Shown here: in pieces, positions 13,762 to 25,534 of the stretch
How positions within the stretch are numbered: position 1 is the stretch's first letter
Layout of the letters: each line of letters opens with the position of its first letter
Assembly (NCBI RefSeq): GCF_021134715.1
Contig: NC_060020.1
Location: 5,642,001-5,706,000 of the forward strand
Source: Daphnia pulex
Lineage: Eukaryota; Arthropoda; Branchiopoda; Diplostraca; Daphniidae
Direction: 5' to 3'
DNA: 64,000 nucleotides
Translations under genes and position numbers: made by a program
Notes under the pieces: model-generated
Seen by the model: the letters and a program-made list of their open reading frames with translations, nothing else
Told to the model about the DNA's origin: nothing
Databases searched by the model: none

Positions 13762-15851
13762 CGCGACGATTTTCAATTGTGATTTCTTTTCTTTTCATTT
13801 CTTATTTTTTCTTTTGGGTTTTTTTTTTATATTCATTTTCTTTTCAATCGGAAAAAACCTTTGGGTCCTTCTCGTCCGCCCCTCCAAAAATATGTTTCCG
13901 TTGCAATCAAACGGAATGACCGTCAGATTGACTTCTAATGGCCTTCACATGCCTCAGTGTGAATAGAAGAATGGGAGAATTATAGAAAGAGAAAAGCGAC
14001 TAAAAGGCTACCGAAAATCGCGTTTTGTTTGTTAATGGTGGCCGATAGAGGACGACGACGAGTGCGGCACTACGGTTGCATTGTTTCGCTGCTGCCGCCG
14101 CGCAGCCGAATGAAAATGTTTCGTCTGATTGCCTTTTGATTTCGTAGTTCGTACACGGGAAGAAAATGCAAGAAAAGAGAAAAAGCTAGATAATGATAAT
14201 AATAAACAATAAAATACAAAAAAAAAAAAGACGCATCAGCAGAAAAAAAGGACCCGGAACACTTTTTTTTTTCTAGAGAGTCCGCGCTACATTTTTTAAT
14301 AATCATTTTATCTTTACCTCTTTGTATTTTTTGGTATTTCTTTTTTCAATTTATTTCTTCTTGTTCTTGGCTCTTCTGTCCCATTTGTTTTTCCTATTCT
14401 TCTTCCACCCAGTGAAGCAAAGAACCTGGAGTGGTACGAAAGTAAACAAGAGAGTGTTGCAAAGTAGTAAAACTTTCAGTTGCTATTTTGTGTGTGTCTT
14501 AGTGTGCGTGTGTAAGTGTGTGTGTGTTCCCCACCCCCTCATCTCCAATTCCCTCCCCTTTATTCCTCCCTTTTTATCCCGTAACGCAATTGCTCGTGAC
14601 TGATGTGAATGTGACCTTTTTGAATATATATATACAGTAAATATTTGTTCTTTGGGTTTTCGTTTCTTCTTTTTTGTGTGTGGGGGCGGCTGGAGAGTGG
14701 AGACGGACGAAAGGAGGAAAAAGAAAATGTTTGTAATAAAACTTTCATTCCGTAAAAATTCTGCCACTGCTGACAGTACTACTTTTTGTTTTCTTCATTG
14801 AGCAACCCTTGCGGCTTAACGACGCTAAAGCCACGTCATAAAGTCAATGCCTTTATAACGTAGTGCACAGCAGTACGTCCTCATCCAGGTTGGGGTTATT
14901 TTTCTCTCCCTTTATTTGAAAATAATAAAGAGAAAAAAGAAGAAGAAGAAAAAAGAGGACATTGCTGCTATTGAGCTGTTTGAGCGGCTGCCGGAGCACG
15001 ATCTCACGGTTGAGCCGGAGGGAGTGTTGCGCGGAATCGTGTTTTATTTTTTTATGCAAGGAAAATCTTCTTTCGGGTATTATCAAGCCACACGGTGATG
15101 AGTCGCTCACGATAAAGAGAACGAACGCGACAGCGCGATGCGGGTTGATTATTCTTCCGCCCAGACAGCATCGATTCCCTGTCAAAAAGGGAAGATTAAA
15201 AAGGCCTGACGTCGTTCCCTTGGTATGAAACTATGAACAGTATGAAATCGTATGGGCCCGAATAGTCACTGACGCTTCTTTCTCTTCTCTAGTTGGAGAA
15301 AGGTTATTCGCCAACTATCCACTCACGTCCGTTCGTACGCACGCACAGTCGTCACTCGTCAGATTTGCATGAGATTGCCGACTATGGGGTTTTGATCGGG
15401 AATTTTCCATAAATTGATTGCCATCTCGCTTCGTCAGCTTAGACTTTCTCTCTCCACTTTGCCAGTTGAAACGAAATCATTTAGTTTCCTTCAAACTTGT
15501 GTAGATGAAGTCTTCTTCAATGAGGTTTATTCATTTCTCGTCGTTGAGTCGTGGAGTATAGAATGTGGTTTGCGTCTTATTGGTCAAATTCCCAGATTCC
15601 AGTTGACTGTGGTAGCAGGACGATATGCGGTGTCATTATTAAGGGTATAGCCGCTCGTGTCAAATTCCTGGAAGAAAATGGCATCCTCCGACAGAGCAGC
15701 ACTAGGAGCTGGTATAAAATCGTCAAACTCGAGGGAGAACGCTGAACGCCGTTCATCCGTAATTCATTTTTCACAAATTATTTATTATTACGAAAGTATT
15801 AATAAAAGTCTCTAAGAAATTTATACTGCGGTTTACAAGAATTTGCTTTAG
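13762..15851. other. Intergenic region after the PTB gene
   Basis: The first few hundred bases are presumably the 3' UTR of the PTB gene. The remainder is AT-rich with poly-T and GT runs. An open stretch at 15551-15745 (+) shows no recognised domain. Confidence 0.4.
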
Positions 15852-16049
15852 GCGGTCTCAGAATGTGACACGGAAAATGATTACACTGAAAAAGAAATGT
15901 CTGGCATTGTTGCAGCAAAAACATTTACTGATTCACTGCTCTCAGAAAATTTAAATCACTCAGTGTGTTCAGACCTCGTGTCGTGTGACGAAGCAAAAAG
16001 TGTTTTCCGAAAAGATGTTATCAAATCAATTAGTCCACTGAATTCATAA
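15852..16049 (+). CDS. Possible orphan terminal coding exon
   Basis: A splice acceptor (TTTGCTTTAG) is followed by 66 codons open to TAA, beginning AVSECDTENDYTEKEMS and ending SISPLNS, with normal-looking codon use. No convincing upstream exon or domain was found. It could be the last exon of an unrecognised plus-strand gene running tail-to-tail with TAB1, or a gene remnant. Confidence 0.3.
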   Translation, partial: AVSECDTENDYTEKEMSGIVAAKTFTDSLLSENLNHSVCSDLVSCDEAKSVFRKDVIKSISPLNS

Positions 16050-16137
16050 CATTTCTATAATTCCTCGAATCTTCAACTGTGAAAAGACTTCAGCAAACTC
16101 GACAGTATTCGCAAATCAAGGTAAATCTTAAGTTAAT

Positions 16138-16143
16138 TTTATT
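16138..16143 (-). terminator. Poly(A) signal of TAB1
   Basis: AATAAA on the minus strand about 50 bp beyond the TAB1 stop codon, a normal distance for a 3' processing signal. Confidence 0.55.
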
Positions 16144-16193
16144 GGGGTAATTTCGCCTGTACATATCAGTATTATAAGCCAAACACTTATAAA

Positions 16194-18014
16194 TTAGTAT
16201 ATCGCATCCTCAGGAATCGTGCCTTCATCTTTTGCTTTTCTGACAGCTTGATAAAAGTTGGTGAAATCCACGTAGGGACCAATCCTCCCATCTTCATCAA
16301 GGAGCATATTCTGAGATTGATTTGACTTGATTTGCTCTGAACTCTCTGTTGAAGATGTAATAGAAGCCTCAGTAAGCGTTTCACTAATACTATTGCCAAC
16401 TGTAGAAGACAGTGTGTTTAGCTGAGTGTCAAATTTCAATCCCATCGTTGAGGAATCATTGCTGTATGCATTGAGGGAAGTATTATAACTACGTAGTGTG
16501 CTACTTGCACTCAGTGGAGCAGACAGTTGAAAGTTGAAATTTCGAATCAGTAATGTTATGTCATCTCGTTGACAGCAAGTGACATGATTTGGGTCCTATT
16601 TCATGCCAAGAAAATCAGAATTAGCTTTGCCCAAGACAAGAGTAGTAAACTTCCATACTTCCATATAATGATCGTGATGAATACGTGCGATTCGATCGAC
16701 AACACCTTGAGCTACACCCGTTATAGTGCTTTGGGATCCAAATTGTTCCACAACAATCTGAGCAATTTCTTTGTTAGCCTGTTCGCTATTTGTCGCTTCT
16801 TCTAACGCTCCGTACAATCCTTGAGTCGTTAACAGTAAAAACCTTTAATAAAGAGAAAAACAGTAGATGGCTATGGTTGTTACGGAATTAGATAATTGTC
16901 GTAGTTTTTTTTTTTACCTGCAAGACTCATCCAGATTAATAGGTCCTATGATTTCAGCATCAGCAATAACAGGTTCCGCTTTAGCTGCACTGAAGAGATC
17001 GAAATCTTTGTAGCCTCCTTTAACAGTATAATTTCCCAAGCAACGAGTCGTTAAATGACTTCCTTTTCTCGGCAAATCTGCACAAATCATTTTGAATCAA
17101 TTAATTATCTGAGATTAAAAAAGAAAAATAATTGAATCACTTTGAAGTTTTTCCACTTCAAGTCCCATATGCGACAGACGGAGCACTTCATCCTCGTTGG
17201 TCAAATCATGATCTACCGTTAGCTGCATTACTCTCAAAACTCCTTCTGCGTCGATTTTACATAATAAAGCTCGGCAGTCTCCAACATTAGCGACATACAA
17301 GTGACCTATACAAGTGACCAACAAGAATATCATAGAAATGCTTGTAGTATTGAACCACTGAAGCTGTTGTGGTACCAACCATTAAAGATTAACGCAACTG
17401 CAGCTGAGGCACTCGCAGACAACCGAACATTAGCAGCTCTTAGTCGATTCACAATATCCGGAAATTGTTGGTATGCATCATATGATTTGATTCCTATAGT
17501 AAGATTAGAGTTTTTGTAAAGAAGGTAAATGTCAGGTCATGCTGTATAAGACAATACCTTCAGGTAATTCACATAAAAGATTTGCTCTCTCAGCCAGTAA
17601 GTCATCAATTGATTCGAAATAGCTGCGCTCTACTGCTAGGAAAGCTTCATTTAAGACTTCTTTCACAGCTTCTGGGCTGGTTTTATCATTGAGCTGCCCA
17701 AGAAGGATTTCTGCAGGCATGCGCTGTGCAGCAAAATCTGCCACAGAAGATCCATCTTTCCCATTGAATACTCCATACAGGAATGTGTGATCATCAATTT
17801 TGAAGTGGAAACTTCTATCTTCACATTCACGGGCCTCTCTTCTATAGCCATCTTCTTTATAGATCTGATTTGTTGATAACCCCACACCTGTCAAAAAGAA
17901 AGTTAAGACACATTCAATTATCGGACTAAGATTTTGCTTTATTTAAAAACCTGTGTAGAAGCAAACGGGTAGGTCGTCTGTCCAACTTTTAGTTTCAGAA
18001 ATTTCTGCTGACAT
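16194..18014 (-). CDS. TAB1: TGF-beta-activated kinase 1-binding protein 1 (TAB1)
   Basis: Seven exons (18014-17951, 17887-17558, 17493-17380, 17305-17141, 17077-16918, 16842-16659, 16595-16194), 1419 nt, 472 aa against about 504 in human; all introns are short and GT-AG. The N-terminal SWTDDLPVC motif, a PP2C-like fold (FLYGVFNGKDG, LYVANVGDCRALL, GNYTVKGGYKDFDLFSAAK, CCQRDDITLLIRNF) and the C-terminal EDGRIGPYVDFTNFYQAV match TAB1. As in the family, the PP2C metal site is degraded (FNGKDG instead of FDGHGG), so it should be a catalytically dead pseudophosphatase. The C-terminal YVDFxxFY motif is known to bind and activate TAK1 in the Imd/JNK/NF-kB pathway. Its 5' end (ATG and upstream) is duplicated in inverted form ending at 29000. 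Confidence 0.95.
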
Positions 18015-19123
18015 TAGAATGGCTAATCAAGGTTTGCAGTATTATGCAGAGTTCATTAAAGCTAAAGTAGGGTAGATATTCTGTTATACTTATCACCACA
18101 CTTAACACTATCGTCAGTCCTAACAGAAATGTGAAGTACCTAATGTGCTAATGATTAGTGAACGAAGCGTCGTCTTCTGCTAGTTTGTTTACCAAAAGTG
18201 GTCTCGCCATCTGCTATTCACATTGAAAACTATCACAAAAATATTTCCCGCCAAGGTTGATTTTTAAAATTCAGCAGTTCGTTTTCGTAGTTCGTCTTTT
18301 CTCTTTTGGCAACAGCTAGGTCCCCCGTCAGCTGGAATCTCACTATTTTAGTATTGTGCATTTGTCTTTTTCTTTTTCAATTTTTATGGAAATGGTCATA
18401 GTCAACTTATAATAAAAATGACTTGATTAACTCCAAGCTAAAAGAACATTTTTACTAGGAAGATCGAACCTCCATTGTATATTTGATGGATTTGATGTGC
18501 TATGCACAATATGCCTTTCTTAAAGCTTTTATGTTCGTTATTGAGCACATTTTTCCTGAATACTGAATTGTTCAACGTTATTGAGAATTGAGATCCCTAA
18601 ATGTTTAACTGTGTAAACATTATGCTTTAATGAGTAATTCGTATTTCGATTCGAAATTGTTCTATTTTGTAGTCAATTTGAGTTTTGGTTTTATTACATG
18701 TTGATGTTATACTTTTTCGTTTTATTACATGTGGTCTTTATCTTTGCCATAATCACTACCGCAGGCAGACGGGCTCTAACTGGGTTTGGTAGGAAGGTGG
18801 TTTCAGATTAAAAATTTCTTCTACAGTATTGGCTTGAATTCATTCCCTGTTTCTGTTTGCAGCCAAGAAATTGTTCGATATGTAAGAACGGGAAACCGAG
18901 GACCTGAAGGATTCAGTCCACGATTTTCCCTCTACCTCTCTGCTATGCTGACTCATGGCGCCAGTATTGCTCATCACAAACAGTGACATCATGAAATGAA
19001 TATGGATTGATCATGTGTTCGAAACTTGGATAAGATTGACAGAGGAATATTTTCAAAAAAGCCGACTGTCCTTCAAACGGTTCGAAATTTGTATAAAGTG
19101 AGTTTTAAGCGATAATCATTTAA

Positions 19124-19411
19124 TTTAGTATTCATTTTTATATTGGTTGTTGTAGACCCATCCCCAGCAACGACAACCTGCAGAAGGAAAGGCACGTAAA
19201 ACTTGTCATGCAGTGGTGTAGAGGTTGGGTGAGAACGACACGTGTTACATAACCATTTGGTATTCATTTTGATATTGGTTGTTGTAGGACCCATCCCCAG
19301 CAACGTCAAACTGCAGAAGGAAAGGACAGTCACACTCGAAGGTCACGGAGATCATTACGTTTACGTAAAACGTGTCATGCAGTGGTGTAGAGGTTGGGTG
19401 AGGACGGACGT
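19124..19411 (+). repeat. Tandem repeat upstream of Tyr-rich gene copy A
   Basis: Two units of roughly 130-150 bp (about 19124-19250 and 19259-19411) share blocks such as TATTGGTTGTTGTAG, CCCATCCCCAGCAACG, CTGCAGAAGGAAAGG and GTCATGCAGTGGTGTAGAGG. The same pair recurs in inverted form at about 27600-27870. Confidence 0.8.
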
Positions 19412-19478
19412 TTTGCATCATTATCAAGCAGGTACAACACCCGCAAGGCTTTAGAGGTGAGGGTGAGAAAAAAAATAG

Positions 19479-19514
19479 TATAAAAGGAGAGAGAAAAACT
19501 GAAGGAAAATCAGT
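19479..19514 (+). promoter_or_regulatory. TATA box and initiator of Tyr-rich gene copy A
   Basis: TATAAAAG at 19479-19486, then an arthropod-type initiator TCAGT at 19510-19514, about 31 bp from the TATA start. This is a canonical core promoter. Transcription would give a 5' UTR of about 80 nt before the ATG at 19594. Confidence 0.75.
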
Positions 19515-19593
19515 CGAGTGAGCATATCCGACACGGCAACAACTGCAGCGCACTCACCATCTGCATTCTTCACCGTATTGCCAGTTCGCAACC

Positions 19594-20526
19594 ATGGGTA
19601 AATATTCTGTCTTTACATTGAGTTTTTTATCAATTATATTTTTGTTTTCCATGTGTTAATATGCCTGTTAATGTTTAATAATAATGTTTAAATTTATTTA
19701 CTGTTTAGTCAACTATGGCGTCGTGCTCCTGTTGGGTGTTGTATCGTTGATGGGTGGGTCGACCATTGGTGTACCGATGTCTCCTTGGTATGGCGCAAAC
19801 CAAACTGCAACGCCACCGCCTTCCTACATAACTTACGCAACGACCAGTTTCTGCACCGAGGTCTTCAAGTACTACACCACTAAAGCACCGGAGTTTTATA
19901 CCACAACTTACGCTGCCCGAGTCACTACACTGACGCCCTGAAGTATTACTCTGCCCCGAGTTACTACACCACCAAGGCGACCGATTACTACATGACAACG
20001 CATGCTGCCCCATCCTACTACACCGAGGCTCCTAAGTATTACTCTGTTCTCAGCTACTTACTGCACCGACGCTCCTAACTACTTCTCTATTCCCAGCTGC
20101 TACACCGAGGCTCCCGCTGATTACTCCACCAAAGTGGTCGAGTACTACACCGAAGCGGCAAAGTACTTCTCTGCCCCGATCAACTCAACCAGAACTGAGG
20201 CGGCGAAGTATTACGCAGTCCCGACTTGCCACAAAAAAGCTGCTCTTTCGTGCTACGTTGAACTGAAACACCACACTGATGCTCCAGTCTACTACATCAC
20301 GATCTACGTTACACCTAGCTACAACACCGCAGCCCCCAAGTACTACACCGAAGAAGCCGCCTATTACACAACCACGTACGCTGCCTGCTATACTACATCG
20401 AGGAATTTAAGTATTACCCTGCTCCAAAGTACTACCAAACTGAGGTTCATATGTATTTCACCAGCAATTTCACCTGACCATGTCACCACTACTTATGTTG
20501 CTCCGACCTATACACCAAAGTTCTGA
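19594..20526 (+). pseudogene. Tyr/Thr/Pro-rich repetitive secreted protein, copy A (broken)
   Basis: A 4-nt first coding exon (ATGG, 19594-19597) is spliced to exon 2 at 19709. Exon 2 encodes a hydrophobic signal-like segment (NYGVVLLLGVVSLMGGST), then SPWYG, then imperfect repeats built on YYTT, EAPKYY, AAKYYSAP and YYTTTYAAP. The frame is lost near 19918 (one base missing relative to copy B, giving a stop at 19939-19941). It shifts again near 20050 and near 20390, while homology to the repeats continues to 20526. Such Tyr-rich repeats suggest a cross-linkable extracellular or cuticular structural protein; this is inference from composition. The intact promoter hints that it could still be transcribed. 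Confidence 0.75.
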
Positions 20527-20890
20527 AGTATTTCTCTGGATGTGTTGAAAGATTGCTGAAATACAAGTTTGATTGATAAATCACAAGTGCATGTCTCTAT
20601 TTTCTCCTCAACTTAAACCTTCTTCCTGCTGATAATCGCATGATGTGAGAAAATATTTCTGAATGTGCTATGTAAACTTACAAATAATTGATCTTGCAAA
20701 ATACAACAATAAAAATTCAAACTCATTTTGTTTTACATTTCAAAAATATTTACTTTTTTTATAATTAAAATATCCAAAGTAAACCAATATTTCTTAAATT
20801 CAAAATCCACATTTTCTGCTAAGTCCAGACTTTTATTTTTTGAAAAAAATCTAAAAAATTTCCCCTTACACGAAGTTTTTACAAACTTGA

Positions 20891-21571
20891 AGAATGCTGA
20901 CTCATGACATCATGTGGTGTATTGTATTATTAATATAATTATATTGTATTATTAATATTTATAATTTATTATATTATTATAACGTTACGATTCAAATTCA
21001 AATGAACACATCAAATTCTGAAATTCATATGATTTACAGTATGGCCGCTAGGTGGCAGTAAAGTCATACCTGTTTCAAGCGTACAAAAAAGAGGAGCGAG
21101 TTCGAGGGGAGATAGCGTTCCTTTCAGGCTTTCAGTTTCTACATTCACTGTGCATTCTCGTCAGAGTTAACGTGACGCGTTAGTTTGGCTCTTCGTCTTC
21201 AATTTTGGTAATCTAATCTAATCTTTTGTTTCCTCTCTCCCATCTGATGAAATCATTAACTATGTTATTGTTATTGTAAGTGGCATGGCCATTCAAATTT
21301 TTGAATAAGTGGCTCAACTCTCATCTTCTCATCTCGGTCTCGTATGAGAGTATCTCGCCAATGACCGTACATGTTTTAACATTCGCAGTAATGGTTTTGT
21401 AGTACCAATAGTGACTTTACTTTAAAGTTTAGCCCTTTAGTTATTCATTGAAATTATGTAACTGCTTTTGAATTATAAAAAATCGCTTTATCGATCGACT
21501 TCGCTCATTAAAAACGGTCACCCTGTTATCCAAGTCCAAGTGTTGGCTCAACGATGTTTTTTACATTTCAG
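20891..21571. other. AT-rich spacer and probable 5' exon of the HMG-like gene
   Basis: An AT-rich stretch (20920-20985) is followed by a region with a plausible non-coding first exon ending near 21207 at a GTAATC donor. The downstream acceptor lies at 21570-21571. No protein-coding exon is evident. Confidence 0.35.
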
Positions 21572-21581
21572 ATATGTTAGA

Positions 21582-22259
21582 ATGGCAAACCTTGGCTACA
21601 GTATTTTTTGCATAATGAAAACACTCTGGAAGGATCTACCTGCTAACGAAAAGACTCGTTACAAAGTCAAAGCTACCCAAGTAACATTTATTGAAACAAT
21701 GTTTGGAGAAAAGTTATAATTGTTTCTTGTCTTGATAACATTCTTGCAGATCAGTTACTATGCCTATTTTGAAACGCTGACTCCTGAAGAGCAAAAAGAC
21801 GAACTGTTCAGTTTTGAAGGGATTTCACTTCAAATCTTTTGCAACTCATTATGGATTGTCAAGCCCACTTCCGCAACTTTAGCATCCCCAGAGCGTTCAA
21901 GTGATCCGCAATCCGATATATCAAGACTCTGGATGGAATTAAGTGAGGAAGAGAAGACTGAATACAACGAAGAAGCTACACAAGTAACATTTATTAAAAC
22001 AATGTTTGGAGAATAGTTGTAATTGTTTCTTGTCTTGATAACATTCTTACAGGCGAATTACTCTTACAAAATGAAGTATGCTGCTTTTCTTGACACTCTG
22101 ACTCCTGAACAAAAAGAATTTGAACTCTTTAAGCTGTATCGAATGGCTTCAAAAAGGCTGAAGATGGCCAGGTAATATAGTTTCTGCTCGAATTAATTAG
22201 CCTTAAACCAAATTAAATAAGATTTTTTTAACTAATTGAATTTTGTATTTAGACATTGA
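21582..22259 (+). CDS. Small protein with two HMG-box-like units
   Basis: Exons 21582-21680, 21750-21983, 22053-22171 and 22253-22259 (459 nt, 152 aa) fit with GT-AG introns; the last exon adds only RH and a stop. The protein contains two related units: LWKDLPANEKTRYKVKATQ and LWMELSEEEKTEYNEEATQ. Each ends exactly at an intron and is followed by YxxYFETLTPEEQK or YAAFLDTLTPEQK. LW..L...EK..Y is typical of HMG-box helices 2-3, so a DNA-bending chromatin or mitochondrial factor is possible, but helix 1 is poor in the first unit. The first two introns are near-identical, showing exon-plus-intron duplication. An alternative is a decaying fragment of a larger HMG protein. Confidence 0.55.
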
Positions 22260-22789
22260 GACTAAACCGGCTGAAAATGTAACAATTAATTGAAGTGTAA
22301 AATGTTTCACCAACTTACAAACTTCGTGAAGTGCCTATCAATACTAAGTCAGTGGTCGTCAAATTGTTGTTGAACATCCGTTCATTCATAATCTAGAAAT
22401 GGGTAACAAAGAAATTCTTTGAAGGTTTTATGTGTTTAATTTTTTAAAAAGAGGGGACGGTATATGTTGAATGTATTTAGTCGCTCTCACAGTTTAAATA
22501 AAAATGATTCCGTTCAAAAAATAACCTTTTCCTCAATCTGATTTGTCCATCAATTTGGATCAATTTTCCCAAATTTGGAAGGGAGAATATTAAGTCAAGT
22601 GATTATCAAAGTTACTTGCCTTTTTTTGTTTAGTTCTTTTCTTTCAATTGAGTGTCAAGTGCTAACGAGCGGATATTGTTTTCATGTTACCATGTTACTG
22701 TCAAACGTTTCTTTTTTTTACGCTAGACGGCATAGCCATTTTATCATTTTCCGCTCAGTTCATAATGCCAACCAACATTTTAAATTCGA

Positions 22790-22979
22790 TAACAATTGGA
22801 TATCAACAATAAATACCTTTTAATTTCCATCGAGAGAAACGTCATGACCAGCAACCCATTTCTGCTACATCATTTTGTGGCTGTCAATAGGTGGTTGAAA
22901 TGATGTCCACCAGGTAGCGCGAGTCTCTTTAGCACTGAAGCATTGCGGCCATTTTGTTCCAAGACGCAGCTTAATTATA
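22790..22979 (+). repeat. Dispersed repeat, first copy
   Basis: The block TGATGTCCACCAGGTAGCGC followed by GCGGCCATTTTG and CCAAGACGCAGC recurs in direct orientation at about 24115-24222. The adjacent segment 22793-22850 (AATAAATACCTTTTAATTTC) recurs inverted at about 24226-24275. Confidence 0.75.
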
Positions 22980-24114
22980 AACCATCAACTTTTCGCCATC
23001 ACATGAAAACGACGACGCCTATGTCATCTATTGGACACTTCTGACACCCCAAATCCAAAACGCTAAATGGCGGATTGTTGTGTTGAGTGGTTGTCAAAAG
23101 TTTCCCTATTTTTCCATGAAAATTACCGATGAATTCATCAGTAAATTCAAGTTCTTTTCTGTGAAACTTGTTTGTGATGTGATTTATTCCTTATGTGTGC
23201 TGGATCAAATTCAAAATTCCTCAATCTAACCTGTAGGAACGGGAAAGGAAACAGTAGCATACAAGTAGCCTACCATCACTACCACCAACTTTATTATTAA
23301 AAATCTTCATTCTGCTGAATGCATCATGTAGTTAATACAGGTAGTCACAATTTTTTAAAATACTTGTTCCCAGACTTAGTTAATATTCGTCTAATTATCA
23401 GCAGTTTCTATTTTGATCTTGGTCACTACTCCAGAGTGACCCAACTGGTGTGAACATGTTTGTTTTTCTGAATATGTTTTTCAACAAACAATTCGTTGAC
23501 ATACAAGTATTCTTCTTCTTTTGGTTTTAAACTGTAATTTGATGCCATAGATTGTATTTTCCCTCATAGGTAAAGCTATGAAAAATATCATATCATCTAG
23601 GCCATGGGTAATCTTCAGGTTTATTGCAGCAGCTTAATAGAAGAATATGAACAAATGCAGGGCACATACTAACATGTGTTGTATTTTTCTGAATGTTAAA
23701 CAAGAGCAGTAGGTAGCCATAAACTTTAGTTTATTGGATTAATGTTGGAATATTTATTGACATATTTCCTTTAGATTCAACATGACTAACTGTTTGATGC
23801 TAAAGTTAGTTGGAACTCAACTCACTGTATGTACAGATAACTGGTGCTGTTGCCTTTCAGTCACAGGCAGGAAAATTATTCTTTTCTTCAGAAAAATGTA
23901 AGTTTAATTTTTTGTCTTGACCCCCCCAACACTTTCTGTTAATATTATAGATTTTTATGTTGAAAGAGTTAACAATTGTGAAAAGCTAACTAAAAACTTT
24001 GTGTGTTTATGCTCATTTGATTCATTTCGTGCCAACTGCCAAGCTAGTGAAAGCCGAAAGGCATGTCGAATTCAATCCAGCCGCTGCGTTCAGTCATTTG
24101 GAACAGGAATCTAA

Positions 24115-24275
24115 TGGCTGTCAATAGGTGGCTGTGAATAAGTGGCTGTATGATGTCCACCAGGTAGCGCGAGTGTCTTCAGGGAAGTTTAGCGGCCATT
24201 TTGATCCAAGACGCAGCAGAAGTTGGTTGTGACGTTTCTCACGATGAAAATTAAAAGGTATTTATTGTTAATTTC
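24115..24275 (+). repeat. Dispersed repeat, second copy with one part inverted
   Basis: Direct copy of 22896-22979 joined immediately to an inverted copy of 22793-22850, so order and orientation differ from the first copy. Confidence 0.75.
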
Positions 24276-25534
24276 CTATTGCTATTGAATGTAAAATGTT
24301 GAAGTGAAACTTTACAGGTGATTTAGCACGTAGAAACCAATTTGCCAAATCATTCAACTCAGACTTGGGAAGTGCCTGTAGCCCTGTACATTTCCGAATT
24401 GGCGTGCCTTGTGTGTCTCGCTGCCTGTTCTTTGGCTCACGTCTCACCCCATTCAACAGGAAAAAGTAATTATTTTGATAAAATGTCTTGCAAAAGTACT
24501 ACAGATTTAGTTAACATGACTAGAGAGTAGACCAATTTGCTCCGCTACTATAGAAATTTTGAATCAGATATCAAAGTTATTCTGTTGGACTGCGTAGTTT
24601 TCTGTTACTCTTTGTATTCTTTTGTTATAATTAATGTGTATGCATGTGTACACAGTTGTGTTTCTCGAAAATAATTTTCTTTTCTTAAACAGGTAAAACA
24701 AACACTGGTGGTTACCTTGTTGCAGCCAAATGGTGAAAGGTGTGACAAAGACAAATTGAACTGTTGTATGCAGCATGTGGTTGCAGTGTAATCCAGAAGT
24801 TGCTGTGCTGTTGTAGCTGAGCTGTTGCATCTGGGTTCCTGACTTAAACATTTTTGTGTTTGTGTTTTCATCCATGCCATATGAAATTGCTCTGCCAGTG
24901 ATATTTTGTGTTGCTGCGTTAAAAGTTTGATCTGTTGTCTTTTGAGTTTTCATTCAATCATGCAGTATACGACTGAGGCAACCTGATCAATGTTAGGTTT
25001 GAAACAGTCGAGAACTGCTAGATAAAACAAGCTTTCTGCGCCAAACAAATAATAACTTGCATTTAACTTGCATCATGTTATTATCGCGGTAGAGAAAGCG
25101 ACAGGCCCCCCCCCCCTGGGGGCCACAGGAAAAATGTATAAGATGTATGTGAATATTATAAAAATAAAATTTTGCATACAAAAAAATATTCTAGTAAATT
25201 TTGTTGCGATAATTTTTTAAAAATTATGTAAGGGGAATTTTTTAAAATTTTTTTTCAAAAACAAAAGTCTGGACTTAGCAGAAATTAATAGGTTTGTGGA
25301 CTTTTTAATGATAGAAAAAGGAGTTTAGATATTATTGAATTGTAAAAATAAGAGTTTGAATTGTTATTGGGCAAGATCAATTTTTTGTTAGTTTACATAG
25401 CACTCAGAAATATTTTCTCACAATATGCTATTATCAGCAGGAGGAAAGTTACTTAAGGTGAAAGTAGAAACATGCACTTGTAGTATCAATCAATTTTGTA
25501 TTTCAGTAATCTTTCAACACATACAGAGAAATAC

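Larger units (their letters stand above)
18015..20890 (+). repeat. Left arm of a large inverted duplication
   Basis: This arm is found again, reverse-complemented, at about 25190-29000. The match begins exactly at the TAB1 start codon and covers the TAB1 promoter, a GT-rich stretch, the Tyr-rich gene and its 3' flank (homologous tail at 25200-25530). Examples: the block around 18540-18660 recurs at 28385-28510, and the 20580-20880 flank recurs at 25200-25530. Small indels and substitutions separate the arms, so the event is not brand new. Confidence 0.9.
22260..25189. other. Spacer of the inverted duplication, no supported gene
   Basis: AT-rich DNA with short, domain-free reading frames, the longest at 24564-24953 on the minus strand. 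It contains a duplicated block (22896-22979 and 24115-24222) and a G/C run at 25104-25124. The segment 23575-23626 reappears in inverted form at 29124-29175. Confidence 0.5.

Noticed and set aside
24564-24953. 129-codon minus-strand frame in the duplication spacer
   Set aside because: No recognisable domain, signal or splice context; Thr/Gln/Asn-rich composition and an overlapping second frame.
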